In this document: positions 57,419 to 64,000 of the stretch, piece by piece
Numbering within the stretch: position 1 is the stretch's first letter
Layout: every line of letters starts with the position of its first letter
Source of the DNA: Archegozetes longisetosus
Taxonomy: Eukaryota; Arthropoda; Arachnida; Sarcoptiformes; Trhypochthoniidae
NCBI GenBank assembly: GCA_018873245.2
Contig: JAEMBT020000006.1
Coordinates: 6,035,855 to 6,099,854, forward strand
DNA: 64,000 bases
Reading direction: 5' to 3'
Notes under the pieces: model-generated
Seen by the model: the letters and a program-made list of their open reading frames with translations, nothing else
Databases searched by the model: none
Told to the model about the DNA's origin: nothing
Translations under genes and position numbers: made by a program

Positions 57419-57543
57419 GTATATCGTGTTACAAACCCAACTGGACAATTGACAGTTACGCCATACGTGATGGTTATACTATTGATGGTTACATGAGAAA
57501 AAGTTTTCCACATTCAGATATAGTAATATTAGATTCTATGTAA
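57419..57543 (+). other. Candidate terminal exon of an unrecognised transcript
   Basis: An acceptor (gattctcccatag, AG at 57417-57418) opens a 125-bp frame that enters in phase 1, encodes 40 residues and ends at TAA 57541. The peptide includes CYKPNWTIDSYAIRDGYTID and then GYMRKSFPHSDIVILDSM. Its tyrosine, aspartate and tryptophan content is not typical of chance frames in this AT-rich DNA, but no family was recognised. It shares phase with the COUP-TF exon-3 donor and with the 55.5-kb candidate. Confidence 0.25.
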
Positions 57544-59742
57544 CACCACTAGAGAGCAACAACTAAACTAAACTAAACTTATATCAACTATATTGATCAC
57601 TTTAATGGGCAACGAGCTCTTCTAACCAATATCCCAACAGTTGTTCAACTACTTCTTGGTATTACTACTCTTATTATGTGATCGATGATAAGTAGTTTTG
57701 CATTTCATTCTACCCATTCATTTTTCTCTTTATGTCAATGAAACAAATCATTCATTTTATGTATTATAACTTATTATAACTTATTATTCCCAATTCCACT
57801 TCACAACCAGTTCTAACTCCTCCAATTCAATCCATCGATATATCAATCGCGATCATCACCTTTAATTTCAATTCAATAACTTTTCAATTATTTAACTATT
57901 CTGATTAACACATGTTCGTGTCTTAGAGATCAGATGTTAATAGAAAATTCTTACTGATACTATTTACACTCTATTTAAGTCTATTTTGATCAATGGCTCA
58001 TTTGATAACTCTTCTGCTTAAAAGCAAGCTCTTCAGAGTATTCAATTAAAATGTCTTTCCATTAATTATTTTTATTATTAAAAATTAGAGGTTTTGATAA
58101 TGTTTTCAGACACTAAAAGATATATTCCGTAATTGTTTTTGTTGAACTGAAAATTTGATTTAGAAACCAAATTATATACTATTTAGGGGTTTACAAAGTA
58201 AAAAGTAGCATCATTTTTCAAAATTAAATAACTAATTTATGTGAATGAGATCTTAAGATAATATGCTTTTGAACAATTACTGTAATTTTCGCTTCTCTTT
58301 AAGTCCAATCAAAAAGTTGAGTCACTTTAAGGTCAATTGTTAGATGTATTGTTTAGTGTTCAGAAGAGCATAAATCAGATGAAATTAAATTGATGTGATG
58401 AATTCATTGTTGAAAATTTGTTCACGCCAAAAGCAAACATCTAACAGATATGTAATTGTCTGATGAATTCCTCATTAGTATAACAATTGTTGCCAATTAG
58501 CAGGAAAGCTCGCCAATTACTAATTATTAGTTATTTATTAATTCTACTTGTTTCCATTTATGTCAAGTCATAACTTTACTGTGACTAAAGAACTTTTCAA
58601 GATCCTTCTCATCGATCTGGAGTCAAACACAATAAATGTCGTGTAAAAGAGTAAAGCTATCGATTTCACAGCTCATAACATGATCTTCAGACTCAAAGCT
58701 CTAGATAACTTACGAGCTCAACGTTTGTAACAAAACCCATAACTACTTCTTAACTGATTGAGTCAACTCTTCAGCTCAATCAAGTAAATAAAATTAATAA
58801 GTTGTAAAACATTAGATATTTGCCAAACTATATGGGCTGAAACAGAGAAATCTATCATTTCTTTCCCCATAATTCAACCTAATATCCAATCGAAATCATT
58901 TACAACTTTTGTTTGTCTTCAATTGTTTCAAAGAGTACCTCGAATCAAACTAAATCAAAACTACATTAACTGCAATTCAAGACTGATTTCGATCGTCAGC
59001 CCAGATTTTAAACTCGGTGTGCATTGAAAAACACACTCCAAATGCTATGTATGAAATAGTTACTTATTACAAAGGAATAGTTTTGAAGAATTAATGATAT
59101 AAAGGCATCGAAGTCTCATAGGGTTTCTATGATAAGCCATTCATTAGAGATAGAGTGAGCTGAGTCATAAAAATGCAAACTCCAGTTAATCAATCATTTT
59201 TTCATTCTGTTTTAAGACAAATCTATTTTAAACTTCTAAGCTGAAGGTTTCAATTAGTTGTTTGCATTCGTGAAAATTTAGTCCTACTTTTTAGATTTCA
59301 ATCTAAACCAGTTAATCAATACCGAAGTATCAATGCACGTCATGCCACTCAGCGGATAAATATATCTCCATTAATTATATAAGTTTAAATTCATTTTCTC
59401 AAATTTTAATAATAGTAAGTTTCTCCAAAATCATTTGTTCAGTTTTACAACTTAAATCAAGTCAATTGTTTTGCGTTAAGATTAATGTTAGGACTAACCA
59501 CCTGTTAACCAAAACGAGCGCATCAAATTTTTCTTTAGATTCAAAGTTGAGAAAATAGTGTAACTCGAGTATAGCTATATATTTGAACACTAGATAGAGA
59601 CATCTCTCGTGTTGAGTTTAGTGCTTTTTGCTCTAATGCCAAAAATGTAAATCTAATTTCTCACTTCATTTCATCCTAACCTAAATTTAAATTTAAATCT
59701 TTTAAATTTTCTCACCTATTCATTCAAGTCTTACTCAAAATA
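57544..59742. other. AT-rich intergenic DNA upstream of STK19
   Basis: No exon, RNA gene or repeat longer than a few units was recognised. The STK19 promoter must lie near the right end but shows no clear element by eye. Confidence 0.5.
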
Positions 59743-60784
59743 ATGTCTTCAAGTAAAAGAAAAAATTTTTCCGATCACTCGATTCCTAACAAAAGACAAT
59801 CGACTCAAACAAATGGTAATGAATGCTTGAAACAGTAAACTATTAACTATTAATAATAAATGATAACTAATGATTTGTTTGATTGAACAGCTTTATGCCA
59901 CACAAAAAGTTTCACAAATAGTTTAGATGCTTTAAATTATTTGCGATCAATATTTCCAACGGAAAAGTTCAATAAAAGAGTTCCTCCGATTATTTGGAGA
60001 CATCAATTGTACGCTTTCTTCAACGACAGAACGCTAATTGATAGACAAGTGGTTCGATCATTAACCAAACCTTTACTTTAAATCAATTTCACTTTTAATT
60101 TAATTTTCTTATTCCGTATCAGAATAATTGGTGCGATTCAGGACTCATCAGACTTTTCAGACTCGGATCCACTATTAATACCAATGAAGTGGCCATCGTT
60201 TTGATGAAAGACTTTCAAGAATTTGTTGACAGATACTGTGATAAAACTATTATAATTGGTAATATGAGATTACTTTTCTCACTTGGATTAGCAAAATAAT
60301 TGTAAACAATTATCTAAATATTTTTCTTTTCTAACACAAAGAAAGGTTTTTGAAGAAAGTTGTTTATGAAAAACCCAAGCCTTGTCTCACCACCGCTGAA
60401 TTGAAAGATGAATATAAATTCAACGATGAAAATATTAGTGAATTGATTCGTTCGGGTCTTTTAGCGACACATCGAAGTTTTGGCACTTGGCTTTTGTCTA
60501 TTCCAAACGCAGGAGAATTTGTTAAAAATTTTGATATCGGAAGAAAAGCTTTGGTCTCTATGGTTAAGAAATCAAAGTATAAAGAAATCTCTAAAACTGA
60601 AATTCTTAGAAGAAAGCTACCGAAGGACGCCAAATTCAGTATTGAATACCATGTTTATGATCTCATTGGTTCGGATATTGTCGATTGGTAATTATATGCT
60701 TATAGTTTATGTGCCTTTGGATTTTTATTTTTTCTATATTTATATAGTGTCGAAACATCAACTGATTTAATACTCCGAATATGA
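59743..60784 (+). CDS. STK19: STK19 winged-helix protein (transcription-coupled repair factor)
   Basis: Five exons join in frame: 59743-59815, 59891-60051, 60123-60258, 60342-60687 and 60748-60784. They encode 250 residues, close to the roughly 254-residue human protein. The basic N-terminus (SSSKRKNF, then PNKRQS) fits a nuclear and DNA-binding role. Conserved stretches include ALNYLRSIFP, RVPPIIWRHQLYAFFNDRT, SGLIRLFRLG, ENISELIRSGLL, GRKALVSMVKKSKYKEI and YHVYDLIGSDIVDC. The last exon gives the family C-terminus (DCVETSTDLILRI, TGA at 60782). Despite its name, the family has no kinase fold. It is a winged-helix protein that positions CSA, stalled RNA polymerase II and TFIIH during transcription-coupled nucleotide excision repair. 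The donor at 60052 (GTTCGA) is atypical; an in-frame alternative three bases earlier would drop one valine. Tail-to-tail neighbour is UBA2. Confidence 0.93.
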
Positions 60785-61730
60785 AGCTCATCCACTCAGA
60801 TACTCGTTCTGTACAATTAATCTTAACTCTCCAGACAGAGTTCAATCTTTTAGCATTTTTTGGTTCTGTTTTAAAAGATGTGACTAGGAGTTTATATGTG
60901 TATTTTCTGCTATTATTAATTTATTAATGTTTTCTCAGAAAATTGAAATCAATATTCAAAAATCTCATTGAAAATCAAGTATTATGCATGAGCCGATAAT
61001 AACCAAGATTTTCACTATTTCATTAAATCTCATTCTGAGATCAAAGATAAAAATTTTTCTTAAGTGTTATGATGAGATGAAGATGTACTGTATTTAGAAT
61101 TCAAATAATATAAACTAATTTCTTTTAATAGTAGTAGTCGTACAAAAGTAGAAAAATTATAATATTAGTGATATATTTCAAATGTACAAATATTTTTATA
61201 TTCACTTTTTATGTTCAATATTCTGAATAATAGAAAGCGTTTTAAAATGATTGCAGAGATTTGAGCAAATTTTCATTAAGAATATGCCAAGGTTTTGGCA
61301 GTTATAAGTACTTTTAGGCATATCTTTGAGATCACAAATTTATTTCGATTTGGCATCAATTTTAAGCGATCAGATCCTGAGCACAACGCAACTTTGCAAA
61401 GACATCAAAAGACAACCTTAATTTGAAGAAAATTTCACAAATCAATACAGGTTTGAAACCTTCCATGTTTTCTATAATTGACGTGAATTACCTAAAAGAT
61501 AAGATATTTGCTTCAATCATCGCTTGCAATTGAGACCAGTGAGAAATGCGTAAAGAGACAAATTTGCGGTAATCAAAATATTTATAGAAATAAAGCAATT
61601 AATACAGAATTAATTACAATGAAGAGAAACATCAATATGTTGGACATCCTATCAAAATTGAATGGAAAATCGAACAAATAAAATAAAGTTCAATTAAGAA
61701 CTAATTAAAATCAGTTTTAAATAAGTAGAC
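60785..61730. other. Convergent intergenic region between STK19 and UBA2
   Basis: 946 bp hold both 3' UTRs and no recognised gene. Candidate poly(A) signals are ATTAAA at about 61022 for STK19 and a minus-strand AATAAA (TTTATT at 61339-61344) for UBA2. The two transcripts could overlap at their ends. Confidence 0.5.
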
Positions 61731-64000
61731 CTAACTTTTAACTCTTTTAATGACAGAATCTTCAGTATCAAACTCATTCTTTCTCTTTTCTCTAACTTCT
61801 ATTATATCGACGCTATCCTCATCTATAACAACAGGATTATCACTATCGCTATCCGAATCACTGATGATTACCTCTTCTACACCAATCGAAGACTTTTGCT
61901 CCACAGCTTTAAGTGATTCTTCTTTTTCTATTTCTTCTTCAACATCAACTTCGATTGGAGTTACATCCTGGTTACCATTGATATCATTGGCGGATCCATT
62001 GTTTGGTTCGACATTCGATTCGACATTCGATTCAACATTCGATTCAACATTCGATTCAACATTCGATTCAACATTCGATTCAACATTCGATCCAACATTA
62101 GATTCAACATTCGATTCTACTAGCTTTTGGTCATTGTTTTCATCAACTGGTTTGTCTCCTTCTCTAGTAATAACTATCTTATAGAATAGTCCGTCATTTT
62201 GGTTCTTATCAATTTTGGTGTCTCTCAAAGTTATAATAATCGTGTGGTTTTGAAGCAAATCATAGACACGGAATCGAGTCTTATCTCTAACAAAAGCATA
62301 ATCTGAAAGCAACTTTTTCTGAATTCTTTCTTTCTCTTCCTTAGAGGCCTCATCAAAATCTTCTTTACTCCAGAGAACAGTGGACTGACCATCAATTTGA
62401 ATGTCAGGACAAGCAAAATGCAATTTACCAAAAATGATTTGATCGATAAAATCAGAAATAGTTGTTTCATTCAGAGAACAACTAATTTCGACTTCGGGTA
62501 TTCTCTGACCTGAACAACAAACCAAACATTCGGGGTTAGGTTTCGGTAATTCGTAGGCACTAATCAGGTTCTTAGCCGAAGGCCCGACTTTGCGAAGGTA
62601 TATGTGTCGACAGGTCTCAGCCAATGCTTTGTTTGTTTCTTGTTTATCACTCTCAGAATTGGATTCCTTCAAGTTGCGCAAAATGTTTAGACATTGTAAT
62701 GTAATTAAACCGCCTATTATGGAGTTTGTCGACGATATGGCAGGAATTATATTTCCAGCCATTGATTTCACGTCAAACTTTGATTTTCTACTGATATTAA
62801 AACAAAATGATCTCAAATTTGAAACAGCTGTAACGAAATTCAGGGCCGGCTCGTCGTCTTTATCCCAAACTAAGAATTTTTCATTACTTAAACGACTTTT
62901 CAATTGTTTTAAGCTCTCGTCAAAAACAGTTAGACATTCGGTGATTGACCATAATCTCTGATCTTTAAGAGCTTCAGTTTCATTTGTCGAACCGTTGACC
63001 TCACTGTTACGACTACTTCCTTCTAACCCATTGAAATCGATTTCGTTGGCCAATACTTGATCGTAATTCAGTGAAATTGGCTTTTGTCTGTTTTCCCATA
63101 GCTTATCCATTCGTAGCAAATATTCAATATCTGTTTTAAACAGCTTATCAAACAATAGTTTAGTGTCATAATCGCACTCTTGTGCCCAAACTCTTGTAGA
63201 CTGTGGACGGCTTTCACCTATTTTTCAAGATATGATTTTTGTATTAGGTTTGAATTCATTTTCAATACTAGCAGTTTTTTAAATTCAAATCAAATTAAAT
63301 TAAATAATAAAATCGTTCATAAACTATTGTCATCGACTGTATATAAAATAAGATCTGGATATACAATAATTTCATACCATTGTTATCGTTGTTGTTGTTG
63401 TTGTTGTTACTGTTGTTATTTTCGCTACTACTTGAATTTTCATTTGCAGCCAATTCTGGATCGTTCATATCAGGACTGACATCATTGTCAGCGTCTTCTT
63501 CACCGAACAATTGAGCGAATAGATGTTTGCCCCAAACAATGCAATGGATCGGTAGTGAAGGAGTGTTTCTGATAGTACACGAAGCAAATGATCTGTTGTC
63601 TTGTTTGGGTCCCTCGCATTCATAGCATTGCGTGACATCTCTCTTGATGAGAAAGACTTGTCCCATATATCCTTCAGAACCGGATTCAATGAGCGGCACA
63701 TCAGAGGCCAAACACATTCGATTGACGTGACTTCGAGCAGCCCTGTTGTCGAGTGCATTAATCACTAGAGTATGACTTTTGAAGAAATCAATGTCAAACT
63801 CAGGACTTTGTATTGAGTTATGAATGGCATTGACATTAAGACACGAATTGTGTCCAAAGCTCTCCTTGGCCACTTTAGCTGCAATCTCAGCTTTACTTTT
63901 TCCGATATGGCTCTTATTGAACAGAAACTGTCGGTTAAGGTTCGACACATCGATTGTGTCCAAATCAATTACATTTATATTCGTAAAACCCATCAGAAGT
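61731..64000 (-). CDS. UBA2: SUMO-activating enzyme subunit 2 (UBA2/SAE2), 5' partial
   Basis: Two exons on the minus strand, 64000-63378 and 63217-61731 (TAG at 61733-61731), are joined across a 160-bp intron in phase 1. They give about 702 residues. UBA2 with AOS1/SAE1 adenylates SUMO and carries it as a thioester before transfer to UBC9, in the nucleus. Seen here: the adenylation motif DLDTIDVSNLNRQFLF, KSKAEIA and NALDNRAARSHVNRMCLA; the zinc-binding CYEC; the catalytic cysteine in SCTIRNTP; HCIVWGKHLFAQLFGEED; the second zinc pair CLVC; a ubiquitin-like domain (CPDIQI to LLQNHTIIIT); a C-terminal SUMO-interacting motif (NPVVIDEDSVDIIEV); and basic RKRK and KRVK clusters. The GxGxxG nucleotide loop and about 40 N-terminal residues lie beyond the right edge. 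Lineage oddities are a poly-Asn insertion before the intron and an SNVE repeat in the acidic tail, making it longer than the 640-residue human protein. Confidence 0.96.
62011..62118 (-). repeat. 12-bp in-frame tandem repeat coding (Glu-Ser-Asn-Val)n in UBA2
   Basis: Nine head-to-tail units of acattcgattca (plus-strand reading), nearly identical, encode four-residue repeats in the linker between the ubiquitin-like domain and the C-terminal tail. One unit has Gly for Glu. Confidence 0.95.
63379..63420 (-). repeat. AAC-type trinucleotide repeat coding poly-asparagine in UBA2
   Basis: GTT repeats on the plus strand encode an Asn run with Ser and Asp interruptions. It starts directly upstream of the splice donor at 63377, in a loop that is short or absent in human UBA2. 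Confidence 0.9.

Noticed and set aside
61750-62184. Serine/threonine/aspartate-rich 144-codon frame on the plus strand
   Set aside because: It is the antisense shadow of the UBA2 acidic tail and its 12-bp repeat.

Overview
This window looks like nuclear DNA from an AT-rich arthropod, possibly a mite. The evidence is spliced genes with short GT-AG introns (mostly 57-160 bp), animal-specific families (an olfactomedin/collagen/Ig protein and a COUP-TF nuclear receptor), and long AT-rich non-coding DNA full of simple repeats. The species cannot be fixed from the sequence alone. All exon structures below were assembled by eye from splice signals, reading phase and remembered family conservation; no transcript or database was consulted.

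Layout. (1) 2095-5375, plus strand: 3' part of a colmedin-like gene (collagen triplets, two Ig domains, olfactomedin domain), ending in a poly(A) signal at 5460. Its 5' exons are not visible in 1-2094 and probably lie upstream of the window. (2) 5376-35612: about 30 kb in which I recognise no protein gene. It holds simple repeats, a terminal-inverted-repeat element and a GC-richer island at 34.2-34.7 kb. (3) 35613-51195, plus strand: a complete four-exon seven-up/COUP-TF (NR2F) gene with a 12.5-kb last intron. (4) 51196-59742: non-coding or unassigned, with two orphan terminal-exon candidates at 55.5 and 57.4 kb. (5) 59743-60784, plus strand: a compact five-exon STK19 gene. (6) 61731 to the right edge, minus strand: UBA2 (SUMO-activating enzyme subunit 2), tail-to-tail with STK19 and cut by the window edge.

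The genes do not form a pathway. The striking contrast is architectural: three housekeeping or structural genes with short introns flank a developmental transcription factor embedded in roughly 50 kb of non-coding DNA. All eight long GA/CT dinucleotide tracts seen lie between 13.6 and 40.4 kb, around the nuclear receptor.

Main points for follow-up: a possible alternative first exon of the COUP-TF gene lacking the DNA-binding domain; two orphan phase-1 terminal-exon candidates downstream of it; 9-nt collagen micro-exons; a two-copy TIR element family; the short cryptic last exon of STK19; and a 12-bp in-frame tandem repeat in UBA2.
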